A DNA stretch of 64,000 nt from Pocillopora verrucosa (GCF_036669915.1 NC_089321.1:13269292-13333291); one strand, 5' to 3'. Counted from the stretch's first letter, positions 43,869 through 55,874 are shown. Translations and numbers: made by a program. Notes: generated by a model not told the origin, from the letters alone.

Positions 43869-45275
43869 GTCGTGCCGGAATGTTAAGAACAAGTCTCTCT
43901 AAGAATCAAATATCTTGGGAAATGAAAATTTTCAAGCCCCCTTCAAAAATGCCCTTTAAAAGGTCGCAGCACTCTTGTTGCCATGGTAACAACGGCTGCC
44001 TCTTCGAGGCCTGGGGCCTATCATACAAAAACGTTGCAAAAAAAAGAATGAAATGTTTATTTCTCTATCTCAGACGAAATAAAATATTACAAAATTCGTC
44101 TTCACTTTGATAAATTTAATTTTCCGTTGACAAGTTACGATTTATACTCTTAGATTCTCAGTGTTTACGAGCGTTCAATCGAGGTTTTCCCCTTTTCTTT
44201 TTTTTTTTTTTTTTTTTTGGTTGTTTTTACTTCTGAAAGCGGAAACCTGTTGATTTATCGAAAAATGTCCATTTCTCGTCTTCTTTGGGGTGACCGATGG
44301 AAACTTCATGGAGAAATACAGCGTCACGCTATCGTGATAACCTACATGTTTATGACAAATGACCGGTGTGAGGATAGTTTCGTGTAGATCAGCCGACTTC
44401 AACATGTTTTAAATGACATACAAGTATAACAGTGTATCTTCAGAGGACTTCGGATCGCTCAAATTCCCATGAAAGAAGGTGCAGCACTCGGAATCTGGAT
44501 GATATGCACACGATTTGAGGTATATGTTTGTAGTTACGTCAGGTAGTCCTCCATGGAAGTTGATCAATTTTTTTTTTAAAGATGACAACCAGAGGCCAGA
44601 TTCCTCTTCGCGATATTGCTCATAAGATAACATTCTTTCAAAGCCTTTCATGTCTCATTTTTCTGAAACATTTTTTGTTGAGAACATTTAATGTAAACAT
44701 CGCCAAATTATGCAATATCTGATTTTGAGCTTTTTTCGCGAATTGCCCCAGTAAAAAGTAGAGGCAGGACCGCAGATGTTTACATACTCAAAAACTAGAA
44801 TATTATAACCAGCTAAGTGGGTAGTTTCAGTTCCAGAATCGGTGTACGTTTGGAGAAATTCAGATAAACGTTTCCCCTCTTTTACCCTTCAACAAAAACG
44901 ACCGAACTGTACCGAGATAGATAATCTATTGGTGTGTTCACTTTCACTCCCAGGGAAATTGAATGTGAAGACGAATGATGTCACTATGTATGGCAGAAGT
45001 GCCAATTTGTAATGTTGTATTTAGCTTTAGATAGAGAAATAAAAATTTCACTCTTCTTTTTTGCGACGTTTTTGTATGAAAATGAGGCCCCATACCTCAA
45101 ACAAGCAGCCGTTGTTACCATGGCAACAAGGGTGTTGCAACCTTTAAAAAGGCATTTTTGTGCATCCCCCTGAGTCCCTAACTGCATGCACAATTTGAAG
45201 GGGGGTTGAAAATTTGGATTTCCCAAGGTGTTTGATTCTTACAGAGACTTGTTATTAAAGTCGTGCCGAAATTTC
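43869..45275. mobile_element. Long-TIR element, copy 2, interior inverted
   Basis: TIRs at about 43,869-44,045 and 45,055-45,275 match those of the 36.1-kb copy in the same outer orientation. The interior between about 44,170 and 44,980 is the reverse complement of the 36.37-37.11 kb interior: the peptide MLKSADLHETILTPVICHKH is on the plus strand there and on the minus strand at 44,405 here. Confidence 0.7.
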
Positions 45276-45806
45276 TCAGTCGTCCAGGGTAGTTGAAGCC
45301 GAGCAGGAAAGTTGAATTCGTGCATGAAATTGGTTTACCTTTAAGTCAGATTTTGTTGAGGTTAATAAACAACCTGATTGCGCTAACAATACTATTTGAT
45401 CAGTCTCAGAATTATTTCTCGTGACTATTATCGGGTAACATTTGACCGTAAATAGCTGGTTGGATCACACAGATATGGGCCGTTAAAAAGTAACCAGTTT
45501 AGTTCTGTCTATGAAGGGTATTACAGAGATGCACACCCTGCAGCCGAGGAACGATTCAGCTTTATTTCTAAGCATTAAGCTGCGTTCTTCCAATGTGTTT
45601 CCTTTGTGTTGTTGCCAAGTTTGTAAATTTATAATACGATGCTTATATCAGTTTCAGTTAATATAATGGGCTACTATAAAATAAAGGAATTGAAATTCAT
45701 TGTATTATTAAGTATATTTGCTATTATCCAACATACATATACAATGTGTAGTGTATAGAGTGAATATTGAAACACGGTCAAAATAAATAAATAACAAATA
45801 AATTAC

Positions 45807-45827
45807 CTTCTCGCCTTTTCCTCTCCT
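45807..45827 (-). CDS. Micro-exon, 21 nt (type 2)
   Basis: TCATTTTAG| acceptor and GAAG|GTAATTT donor. Codes EERKRRE in phase 1. Copy of 37,859-37,879 with two or three substitutions, all compatible with a charged heptad. Confidence 0.5.
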
Positions 45828-46239
45828 CTAAAATGAAAACAAAAGGACTAATTACGATTGGTTTGTAAAATCATCCCAATCCCTCAATACAATTATGTAG
45901 AGAACGTACAGATCTGGTGGCTTAAGGGTGCATTAATTTACCCAATTAAAAAAATAAAGTATTATCCCAACTCCAAGAGTGTTTTGTGGACATAAATAAA
46001 AGTTAACAGAAACAAATGCAAGGGTTAATTATCGCAGAAATGTCCGATAAAGCAGCAGGTTCATCTTCCTTGCAACAACAAAATTAAAAAATGCTATGGT
46101 CAGTGGAAATCCGCGGTCAATTACAGCTCAACTTAATATAAGCAAAATGCGAGCCTCCAATACCAAACCAAGAAAAAAACCAAACTACTACAAAAGAATC
46201 AAATTGCTGCTAACGGGCTAGTATTTGTTACTTGTTTCT

Positions 46240-47520
46240 ATACTTTCTCCAGTGTACAACTAGTAAGAATATGTGGAAATTGAGAACTACAAAGATTTAG
46301 TAACACGGCCAACTACTTTCACTTTTTTTGAGACGCTGCCAGGCAAACAAAATGAGGATTACTACAAAGTAAGATATGAATCATCTCAGTCCCCTTTTGA
46401 TTTTGATGAGAATATTCTCGTGGATAAGTAAACTTCACTGATTAACAATGTTTAAAGAGGAGGGATTGTGGAAACGGCTTTTCGCTCTGGTTGTTTCTCT
46501 CAAAGAAATGAAGGTTTACTCTGAATAAATCATGACATGTTTTGAAGTGAAGTGTTGCTGAATATTCAAAGAAGAGCTATATTTTGTAGCACCGGCGACG
46601 AGAATCAAATTAACAACTAAGAATGCTCTCCGATACAGTACACCAAAATGTCCAATAAGAGTTTTTCCAATCAAAAGCTTTCTTAGAAAACACCTAAAAG
46701 TCTCAAGTAAGAATTAAGGGTAACTTCCGCGCAAAAACTTGTCGACACTTGCCTCACAAACCTTTCTTATTTTGCTTCAAAAACCTATATAAATAACCGT
46801 CAATAACTTTGAGGTACCATTCCAACTAAAATTGGTTGAAGACTTAGCGATGAAAAGTTTGGACGAATATTGATTACATTTGGGAGAAACGAAACAAACT
46901 AGATCGATGTCCATTTGAAAGGTAACACGAAGGCGACTGTTTTATCAGGGTTTCTAAACACGAGGAAACTGATGAAGGAAGCAGCAGCAGGCCGAGTGCT
47001 TTTATTGTATTCGATTGTTTAGAAACCCTGATGAAACACGAAGCCCGAGCTTATGAAATGGCTTCTCCAAAGGGTCTAATTTATTAGCAATAAACACAAA
47101 ATTAAAGCAAAACAAAGATCATGCTTCTAGTTAGTTCTTGCTTTCTCTTGTTTCATTGAACTGTTAAAACATGAACAGATTTGGTATTCAGTGTCATGAA
47201 AGATGTTTTTGTGATTTTTGCAACAGCAGCTTTTTAATCAGAGGCAGCGTCACTGTGCATTGACCTCCTGTCTCAATTTTGAAAAGTGGAATGAAGCATC
47301 TACGCCGGGATAAGTCTTATCAGTTTCAACCACCAAAATATAGCCAAAAGGAAGTTTTTGTGCTCGAACTTTCGAAGTCCAAAAGTACAGTACAAAGAGA
47401 GGTGGGCTGTTGATGTTTTCCGAAATTGGCAAGCTTCGCACGAAAAAGATATCATATCCTTTACTCAAGCTGGGGAGTGTGTTCAAATTGTGCATAGTCT
47501 TGAAGAAAGGCTGATCGGAA
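46240..47520. repeat. Duplicated block A2 with recombinase-like relic
   Basis: Close copy of A1. The best-preserved relic is on the plus strand at 47,358-47,515: KVQYKERWAVDVFRNWQASH, then ECVQIVHSLEERL. This resembles the N-terminal core-binding region of DUF3504/Crypton-type tyrosine recombinases found in many cnidarian genomes. No catalytic region follows, because the block jumps to the link segment at 47,515. Confidence 0.45.
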
Positions 47521-48119
47521 CTAGATTACAAGCTGGTAACCTAGTTCCGTTTAGCCAACCAGATGGTTACAAATTCAACAACTGTGCTCCTGTTTTTATT
47601 TACTGTATACATAGGCTCTATCTAAACAAACACACATATCCACTTAGCAGTATAGTTCATATTGTTAATATTGAAACACTGCCAAAAGAAAATTACTAAA
47701 CCGATGATAAACAACTTACTCAGGCTAGGTATGCAAAATCATATCACTTCTAAAACCGATATCGCTGAAATACTCATGCAGAGGAAAACCTGGATTTTTG
47801 CATGATATGTACGTTTAGAGTAAGAACGAGCATTAATGGAACGAGTTTGTTTTTTTTTTTTCCGGAGAAATAACGGGGAGAGTGCGATGATTTTGCGAAA
47901 AAAATTGCTGAGAAAGGAGGAATAGGATTAAAACGCATGTATCGTTGATAGAAGTTTTATCCGTTTAAACAAACATCCCGACATATTAAAGACAAATCCT
48001 CAGCTTTATCAATTCTTTACAGTGGCCAAGTTAACATCATCAACTTAGTTGATAAAACCAAATTTTCTTGTAAAACCCACTGCCCATCCAGGTAGCACTT
48101 CAGTTTCCCTTGAAACTTG

Positions 48120-49760
48120 CTCCTTTGTTAGTCTATGTGGAAATTGAAAACTACAAAGATTTAGTAAAAGCCAATTGCTGATACTTTTTCTTCAGACGCT
48201 GCAAGGCAAGCAAAATAAGGATTACACTAAAGTAAGATATAAATCAACTCAGTTCCTTACTGATTTTGATGAGAATAAACTCGTGGATAAGAACACCTCA
48301 CTGATTATTCATGTTTGAAAGAGAATGGATCGTGAAAATAGCTTTTCGCTCTTGTTGGGTCTCTCGAAGAAATGATGGTTACTATAAATAAATCATGACA
48401 TATCTAGAAGTGAGGTATTGCTAAAAATTCAAAAAGGGCTAATTTTGTCGCGCCGGCGACCATAATCAAAGTAACAACTAAGAATGCTCACCGATATCGC
48501 ACACCAAAACGTCCAATAGGAATTTTTCCAATCAAAAGCTTTCACTCGGAAAAAACTTCGAAAGTATTTCTTAAGAATTAAGGGTAACTTACGCGCAAAA
48601 AAATTTCGACTCTTGCCTCGCAGACCGTTTGCGAGGCAAGAGTCGAAAGGCTTTCTTATTTCCTTTAAAATCATTTATAAAAAATCGTCAATAAGTTTGA
48701 GGTACCGTTGCAATTAAAATTGGTTGACGACTTAACGATGAAAAGTTCAGATGAATTTCGATCACATTCGGGAGAAATACAGAACACTTAATCGATGTCG
48801 ATTTTAATGACTACGCACAACCTGATGTAATGGAGGAAAGATGGACTGATATGATTATTGATAGCTTTCATCGACACCCTTTTAAAGCAAAACTTCAGAC
48901 AATATGTTTCATAACCTCGGGCTTTTTGTTTCATCAGAGTCTCTAAACACGAGGAAACTGATGAAAGCGGCCGAGTGCTCTTATTGTATTCGAGTGTTTG
49001 GAAACCATGATGAGACACGAAGCTCGAGTTTATGAAATTGCTACTCAAAAGGGTCTAATTAATTAACAATACACACAAAATAAAAACAAAGATCATGCGT
49101 GTATTTAGTTTTTGCTTTTTCTTCTTTCATTAAACTGTTAAAACAGGAACAGATTTGCAAGTCAGTGTTACGAAAGATGTTTTTTGTGATTTTTGCAACT
49201 GCGGCTGTTTAATTAAATGCAGTCTCACTTTGCACTGACCTCCTCTGTCGCAATTTTGAAAAGTGGAAGAAGCTGCTACGCCGTGACAGGTCTTGCCAGT
49301 TTCGATCACCAAAAGTAGCCGAAGAGAAGTTTCCGTGCTTGAACTTTCGAAGTCCAAAAGTTCAGCACAAAGAGAAGTGGACTGTGGATGTTTTCCGAAA
49401 TTGGAAAGCTACACGCGAAAAAAATCATATACTTTACGCCAGTCGGGGAGAGTGTTCACTGTATGCAAAGTCTTGAAGAAAGGTTGGAGGACCTGCATAG
49501 TCTCTCCCTAAACTTCTGCCTTACAAAGTTTTTGCGAACAATCGAACGAGCATTTGTTCAAGTATTGCACTCCTTTACCTTTACTAATTTATTTCCAAAC
49601 ACGCGTGTTTGGATATCCTAACACGTATTTTTGGATATATAAAATATTTATATGAGCCTAAACACAATCCGAATTGCTATTTTGAACAGCATTTACTTAT
49701 TCATTTGCCGTTCGCCGCTGTCGTATAAAACGCCATTTTCAACGTCGCTGTAAATTATGT
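48120..49760. repeat. Duplicated block B2
   Basis: Fourth member of the family. Its decayed inverted repeat is at 48,928-49,020, with a relic at 49,270-49,555 (KLESYTRKKSYTLRQSG in a shifted frame). It also carries the private hairpin at 48,603-48,651. Confidence 0.6.
48603..48651. other. Hairpin created by an inverted insertion
   Basis: tttcgactcttgcctcgca and its exact complement are separated by seven bases. The three sister blocks (39,880; 42,745; 46,740) have only the first arm. Confidence 0.7.
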
Positions 49761-49789
49761 TACATCGTCAATATATGAAACTTGTGTAG

Positions 49790-50035
49790 AAGCGATGGCC
49801 TTATGGTTGTTAGGGCGAGCCCTGGCTGGGTCATTGTATTGTGTTCTTAGGCAAGACACTTTACTCTCACAGTGCTTCTCTTCACCCAGGTGTACAAATG
49901 GGTACCAGCAAATATGCTGGGGGTTAACCCTGCAATGGACTAGCATCCCATCCAGGGGGGAGTAGCAATACTCCTAGCCGCTTCATGCTAAGGAAACCGG
50001 AGTTAAGCGCCGGCCCCATGGGCCACTTGGGTCTG
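49790..50035. repeat. SINE copy
   Basis: About 245 bp, including gttcttaggcaagacacttt, ctcttcacccaggtgtacaa and catcccatccagggggg. The glycine-rich-looking core around ttgggcaagacactt is typical of a widespread metazoan SINE superfamily. Direct flanks ttacat/tgaaactt occur on both sides (49,760-49,780 and 50,048-50,060). Confidence 0.6.
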
Positions 50036-50059
50036 TAGAAAGGATTTACATATGAAACT

Positions 50060-51200
50060 TGCTGATTAAAAGAAAAAAAGAAAACAAAAAGCAATAAGTA
50101 ATTATGAAAAAGAGTGACAAATCATCGCACTAATCTATTGATTTTACGGAGACCACTGGTGCACAAAAAACCAGGCTGAATATGTATCTATTTGCAAAAT
50201 GCAGAACACGCGTGAATGCACAGGTATATCTACTTTTATAAAAGTCACAGAGTCCCCTCGTCTCCTTCAAATTCCTGAAGGCATATCACGCAGAGGAAAA
50301 ATGTGCATAAAGTGAAGGGAAGGGAAGTGGCTCACTTGAAATCCACTTACTGAGTTAAAAAGGTACAAGGTAAAAACAAAAACAAAAACAAACAGGTAGT
50401 AGCATCATGTTGTTTCTTGAGCTGCTACACACTAGGGATGAAAGACTTGAGCAAATAAAACTTGGGAGACAACCGAAATAAATCTATGTTCTCAAAGCCT
50501 AAGAGTAAAAAAGGTCAAAACAATTAAGATATTCGCTGCCGGAAAATAAAAATGTAAACTGCACAGCGTTTTTTTTTTTTTTTTTCCGGAAAACTAAAAC
50601 ATTGCGGTCACATGGGAAATCACTTTTTTTTCTGAAATGCGAAGAAAATTGCCTATATTTAACTTTTCCCGAAAAATAAGGACCATGACCTTATGCATTT
50701 TTTAGTAAAGAATAAAATTCCGACACTGCATTCTGGCATGGGTAATGCGGCGAGATTTCTCTCTCAGTCACTGGGGTTCAACAGCTTCTTGATTAGAATT
50801 CGGTATACCAAGCTGTAGTGTTGCTCTTTTGAAACCGTTCGCGCTCAAAGGGCGATTCATAATTATTTGAACTAGTGATTTGTTAATGATAAATTACTTG
50901 AACTGTTAGTCAAATATTACAGCATCAACAATAACATAGCTACGCGGAAAAGGCGCATTGACAGGCTTTAGAGACCAGGCAAGGGAACGACTCAACGAAA
51001 GCCTTGTGCAACTTTATTTCTCCCTTATTCCAAGCTTTTACCGATCTACGGTATCGTTAGGAAATGGTAAGAAAATAGAAAATTATTTACGCTCCTGAAC
51101 GATGCCATAGAATACCGAAAGCCCGGAATAAAAAAATGAAATACAATAGTTTATTATTATCGTATTTAGTGATAAATACGATAGAAGATCAACATTAAAT
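50060..51200. other. No gene seen; remnant of the 35-kb module
   Basis: 50,950-51,130 copies 34,990-35,140 and 38,470-38,610 (words gagaccaggcaag, ccgatctacggtatcgttag). A T-run lies at 50,571-50,586. No coding signal. Confidence 0.45.
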
Positions 51201-51204
51201 TTGG

Positions 51205-51590
51205 CACTCTGGTCATTACAGACCTATTGCGTTGCTTAAAAGGACACACAGACAAGTTAAAATAAGTAGAACCCGCGAAACAGGTCATGTGAAAAGGGGA
51301 AAATTTGCACAACACGTCACGCAAACATCAAGCTGGGTTTGTCCAGTTGATTTTGATGGTCGCAGGAAAATGTCGAGTTTGTCGCTCAAAACCGTTGTGG
51401 TCCATAACAGCGTAACATCGCTAATGATGGCAACAAATTTGCAGAAAGGCAGGCTAGTTCATCGGGTTCCGTGTGCTAAATCTCGGGAAAAACTGCAAGA
51501 ATTCTTTCAGAGTGTATGTATGTTGTTTTGTAAATATAAATTCTGTAACGTAATTTAACTTGTTTGTGTGTCCTTTTAATGACCAGAGTA
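51205..51590 (+). mobile_element. Short inverted-repeat element with a 108-codon frame
   Basis: The ends actctggtcatta + aaaggacacacagacaagtt and aacttgtttgtgtgtccttt + aatgaccagagt are inverted copies; the left one has a 20-base insertion. The interior (51,232-51,558) is open on the plus strand and codes for example SWVCPVDFDGRRKMSSLSLK and KSREKLQEFFQSV. Function unknown; it may be a captured cDNA fragment. Confidence 0.4.
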
Positions 51591-51599
51591 CCAAATTTT

Positions 51600-53380
51600 T
51601 TTCTTTAATTTTGATCTTCTCCACACGGTGCGTAATTCATAATCTGATATTTCAACGTAAATTTTCGAGAAGGCACCTTCCGATCAACGTTATTTAATTT
51701 GTAAGTCACACAAGCGCGCAAGCGTTACGACTGATCACGTTTACGCAACGTTTTAGGAAAAGTCGGCATCTATTCTCCATTCAGTTTTTATGAAAACCTA
51801 AAATCGTCAACGTAGAAGACAAACGAACGAAGTTTTAACGGTCAAAAGGAGATCTTGGTCAATTTTCAGAATTAAGAAAACACATGGATTTGCAATGTTT
51901 TTAAGATGTTCTAAGCACTGTTATACTTTCTCAGCCAGATTAACGCCCGCATTTTGAGAATTCTTTAGTACACGTTAGTGAATGTGCTGAGAAGAAGTAA
52001 ATTCAGACATGGCCAACTCACTCGTCAACATCTGCATGATTGGCTCATTTTCTTATTTACACCTGTTCTTACTGACTAGAATAATCGCTTTGGCTTTGTT
52101 TTTTTTTTTAATCGTCACAAAACTGCTTTACTTATGGCCTTGTGTGTTAACACAAAACAATTTGACTGTTAACGTTCCACCAAAGCCCATTGCCCATAAG
52201 ATTTGGACAATATGAAATTCAAGGTGAACATTTGAAGGTACTGTTAGATAAAAGACCAGAGACCAGAGAAAGTCGTGCCGGAGTCACAGCGGATTTGGAC
52301 CCGCCGCGAATTTGGACCCCCGGTCAAAATCCGCTAACGGATATGGACCCCCGGTCCAAATCCGCTTGCGGAAAAAACAGATGTTTCCTAGCGACGCACG
52401 AACTCCAGAAAGTTTACGTCGCTTTCCGGGGTTTACGAGACGCCGCCGGTTTTAATTGGAACGCCCCACTGACTGCGCAAGTAAAGAGGGACTCGAATAT
52501 AGTGTAATTCACAGCAGAGATGACTTGCAACCAAGTTACTTGGTAAATCTCAGTTACAAAGCATATAATGAAGTCATGTTGTAGCTGCTACATAAAAGTG
52601 GTTTCATCACCCGAATGACCGATGCCTTTCATATTCTTTTCTCACCCCTAGTGGGTGGGGGATGATGCCTTGTTTCCAATGCTTTCAATCTTGAATATTC
52701 TGCTCTTCTCCATTTCCTTTATTCAGCAAATTATAGCAAATTGTCTGCCATTCATAACTCTTCCGGCAGCTTCTAGGTGTTGTGTGTCCTCCGAGAAACA
52801 CATATTACCACGCAAGCTGCATATGGCCAGGCGCTTTGCCCGAGAAAAAGCAAATCGTACTTTCTGAGCTTTTCAGTAAATTCACGTTGTGCTTTGCTAC
52901 CTAACTATCTGTTCTAAATTTCATTTAATACTTATCCACTTGATAATGGTGAAAATAAGAAAATTAAACAAGACTTTTGATTCAAACTCCATCATATGTC
53001 CAGGACATGCATTCAGTGTATACGATCACATGACTTAATTAATTCTTAACTCTTCAAGTTCAAAAGGAAAAAGAGAAGCGGCGCCCATCGACTGTCCCGC
53101 ATCCAATGTACAGTTCAAGTCCAAATAAAATCAAATTTAAATTTTTCCCTGCAGTGCTATTACTAGAGCGTTCAACCTTCAATCGATAATCACTTAGTGC
53201 TTTAAGAGTATAGATCAACATAATAATCCAGTGGCCTTTTCTTTTTTATATTTCGACGACACATTGCAAATAAATTCATAAATTAATAAAAACTCACTGG
53301 TATTTTGAACATTTTTCCAATTTAATGTTGATTTCATGTTGATCCATCAGCTTGAAAAAAAGAGGAATATTAATTGCTTA
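51600..53380. other. No gene seen; duplicated blocks
   Basis: 51,985-52,375 pairs with the 35.3-36.1 kb block. 52,885-53,260 pairs with 1-400, 60,260-60,330 and 63,140-63,420. No further coding evidence. Confidence 0.45.
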
Positions 53381-53381
53381 C

Positions 53382-53550
53382 GTGGTTCAGTAGCTTTTTC
53401 CTTCTCTATTTGACGTCTAAAATTGTCAATTCCTCCTCTTTTTTCAACAAAATCATAGATGAAGTCCATTGTTTCCTTTCTCTGCATTTGTTCAGCAGTA
53501 ACACCAACTAGAGAAAACAGCTCTTTCCATTTATCATCCAATCTATCAAC
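53382..53550 (-). CDS. Exon coding a WASP-type GTPase-binding (autoinhibitory) region
   Basis: Acceptor TTTGTTAG| and donor CCAC|GTAAGC bound 169 nt, phase 0 in and phase 1 out. The peptide runs VDRLDDKWKELFSLVGVTAE, QMQRKETMDFIYDFVEKRGG, IDNFRRQIEKEKATEP. It aligns residue for residue with the C-terminal half of the WASP/N-WASP GBD (LF..GIS..QL.D.ET...IYDFIE..GG...), the segment that folds back on the VCA tail. The CRIB core (ISxPxxFxHxxHVG) would be in an upstream exon, not seen. The outgoing phase equals that of the micro-exons. Confidence 0.7.
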
Positions 53551-53758
53551 CTAACAAAGACAAAAAACCGATCACCAGAATGTTTCAAAGAAATTTAGGC
53601 ATTCAGCTCTGAAAGTTTCTTTTCGATTAACATCTCCACGGCAACTAGTCACCCACAAAGTTGTGGTCTGTGTCATTTAGGATAACTTCATTCTAACTTA
53701 TTGTTACAGTTACAATAAGATTTTAATAAAAAAAAAACCAATTTTTATTTAACTGTAA

Positions 53759-53966
53759 TTAACCCCTACACTCCCAAGAGTGCTAAGTCGAAATTGAGGA
53801 GAAATCTTTGAATTTCAATGTGCAGAATCCATAAAAACAAACAGTAAAACATGAAAGTGCTGCTTGACAGCTTACATTTGAGTGTTCAGGCACAAGAACT
53901 TTTTCCATAGAAGTTACAACCACATAAAATCAAGTCAATGCTTGACTCTGGGAGAAAAAGGGTTAA
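53759..53966. mobile_element. TTAA-flanked MITE, diverged
   Basis: TTAA + cccctacactcccaagag on the left and ctgggagaaaaaggg + TTAA on the right; 208 bp. Confidence 0.5.
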
Positions 53967-54183
53967 ATACCATTTGTATCATCATCTAAAATTAAATAAT
54001 TCATTTTAAGACTATTTTTTGACTGATAGTATTTATTGCAGTAAATTTAATTCCAGTTATTGTATATTATGGAAAAGCATCAACACATTTTTTTCACAAT
54101 TTGTGTCAAACCAAATTTCATAATTGATTAGGAATATTTTTTTATGAATAGCTGTAAGAAAAAGAAATCAAATTCTATCCTAA

Positions 54184-54546
54184 CAACGAGAGACGATAAA
54201 GCAACAACAAACCATCCTTGATGTTGGTTTCAAGTATTCGCAAGTCGAGGTCGATGGCATCGTAAAAGGAAAATTTCGAAGAAAGAAAGACGGCTCCAGT
54301 GAGAAAGACAAATACAAAGTGAAGTCTCCCAAAAACTCTAAAGCAAAAACCCCCTCGGAGAAGAAATGCCAGAGATGCCGGGGTAATTTTCATCCGAAGA
54401 AAATCTGCCCAGCGCGTCTTTCTAAGTGCAGAAAATGCTCGAAAATTGGTCACTGGGCGCAGGCTTGCAGAAGGTCAAAACCCAGAAAATTTTTCCAAGT
54501 CGCCACCGAAGAAGATCCTGAATCCTTTTCCTTGGAGGAGTGGTAG
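54184..54546 (+). pseudogene. Gypsy gag C-terminal part with two zinc knuckles
   Basis: Open from 54,184 to TAG 54,544-54,546. A basic stretch precedes CQRCRGNFHPKKIC and CRKCSKIGHWAQAC. The first knuckle has H at the variant spacing; the second is a canonical C-x2-C-x4-H-x4-C. The upstream matrix and capsid regions are missing. The protease frame starts 6 bases before the stop in the -1 frame, as in a natural gag-pol overlap. Confidence 0.7.
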
Positions 54547-54863
54547 ACCTGCATGAAGTCCAAAGCAACTCCACGAAAACATCTTGGACGGCAACCGTTC
54601 TTGTCAACGATAAAAAGGTAGACTTCAAGATTGACAGCGTAGCAGATGTCACTGTTGTTCCATATGGTGCTCTCAACCTTCATCTGCAAACAAAGCTGGA
54701 ACCTACCGATAAAGTGCTAATGGGCCCCTGTAACTACAAGCTGAACAGTAAGGGAAAAGTGGTAGTTAACCTTGCCTTCAACTCAAACATTGTTAAAGAA
54801 ACCATCCTTGCAGTGGAGAGCTTGGCACGACCACTCCTGGGCAGATCCGCCGCTGGTGCGTGA
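54540..54863 (+). pseudogene. Gypsy protease, active site altered
   Basis: In the -1 frame relative to gag. The retropepsin motif reads KIDSVADVTVVP; the family norm is D-T/S-G-A, so the glycine is replaced by valine. A downstream hydrophobic strand and LLGRSAAG (the flap-side LLGR motif) follow. The frame then closes and the RT frame is entered through a +1 shift near 54,845. Confidence 0.7.
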
Positions 54864-55871
54864 ATTGACCAGTGACGATTACAAAGCAAAAGTGATGCAT
54901 GACTACCCTAAGCTGTTCACAGGACTCGGAGTCATGAAAGAAGAATACGTCATAAAGCTAAAGGATGACGCAAAGCCCTTTGCCCTCACGGTCCCAAGAA
55001 AAGTTCCAATGCCGCTTTACGACGTCACCAAGAGCAAAATCGAAAGAACGTTAGAGAGTGGAGTGATATCGCCTCTAGACAACCCCACAGAGTGGTGTGT
55101 CCCAATGGTAGTCACCCCCAAGCCTAACGGCAGAGTGAGAGTGTGCGTGGACTTGACGAAGCTCAATGAGTATGTTCAACGTGAAAACCACCCACTCCCA
55201 TCTGTGGACATTACCCTTTCTAAGTTCGCAGGTGCAAGGTATTTCACAAAGCTCGATGGTGCAGGTGCAAGGTATTTCACAAAGCTCGATGCGTATTCTG
55301 GCTTCTTCTTTGTGGTATTTCACAAAGCTCGATGCGAACTCTGGCTACTAGCAGATCAGGTTATCCGAAAGTTCGAGACACTTCACGACTTTTATTACAC
55401 CCTGGGGTCGATTCTGCTTCAATGCTACCCTATTGCATAAGCGCAGGTTCAAAAAAGTTCCAGAAATGTATGAGCAGGATCCTTGAGGGGCTTGATGGAG
55501 TTGAATGTAACATTGATGACGTGCTCGTCCATGCCCCTACCCGAGAGCTACACAACAAAAGATTGGAGCAAGTATTGGAGCGGCTTACCACAGCAGGTGT
55601 TACACTAAACATCGAGAAGTGTGTGTTCAGAGCAACAAGAATCAAGTTCCTTGGAAATGTTGTTAGTGCACATGGCATCGAGGTGGATCCCGACAAAGTG
55701 GCAGCAGTGATTGACCTACCAGTACCCAAGAATGTCCATGAGGTCCGTGTATTCTTAGGCATGGTTAACCACTTGAGCAAGTTCGCAGAGCATCTAGCTG
55801 ATAAGACAAAACCAATCAGGGAAGAAGGACCACCAGTGGGTCTAGGGACCACCCCAACAAAAGGCATTTGA
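54849..55871 (+). pseudogene. Gypsy reverse transcriptase, broken, with triplicated motif A segment
   Basis: The first frame (to 55,440) codes TLESGVISPLDNPTEWCVPM, RVRVCVDLTKLNEYVQREN and then motif A twice (ARYFTKLD at about 55,235 and 55,268). A third partial copy of the same DNA lies at 55,314-55,338 and shifts the frame. The second frame (55,332-55,871) carries the motif C box NIDDVLVHAP (normally Y-x-D-D), GVTLNIEKCVF, IKFLGNVVSAHGI and FLGMVNHLSKF. Motif B is damaged. Confidence 0.75.
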
Positions 55872-55874
55872 AGA

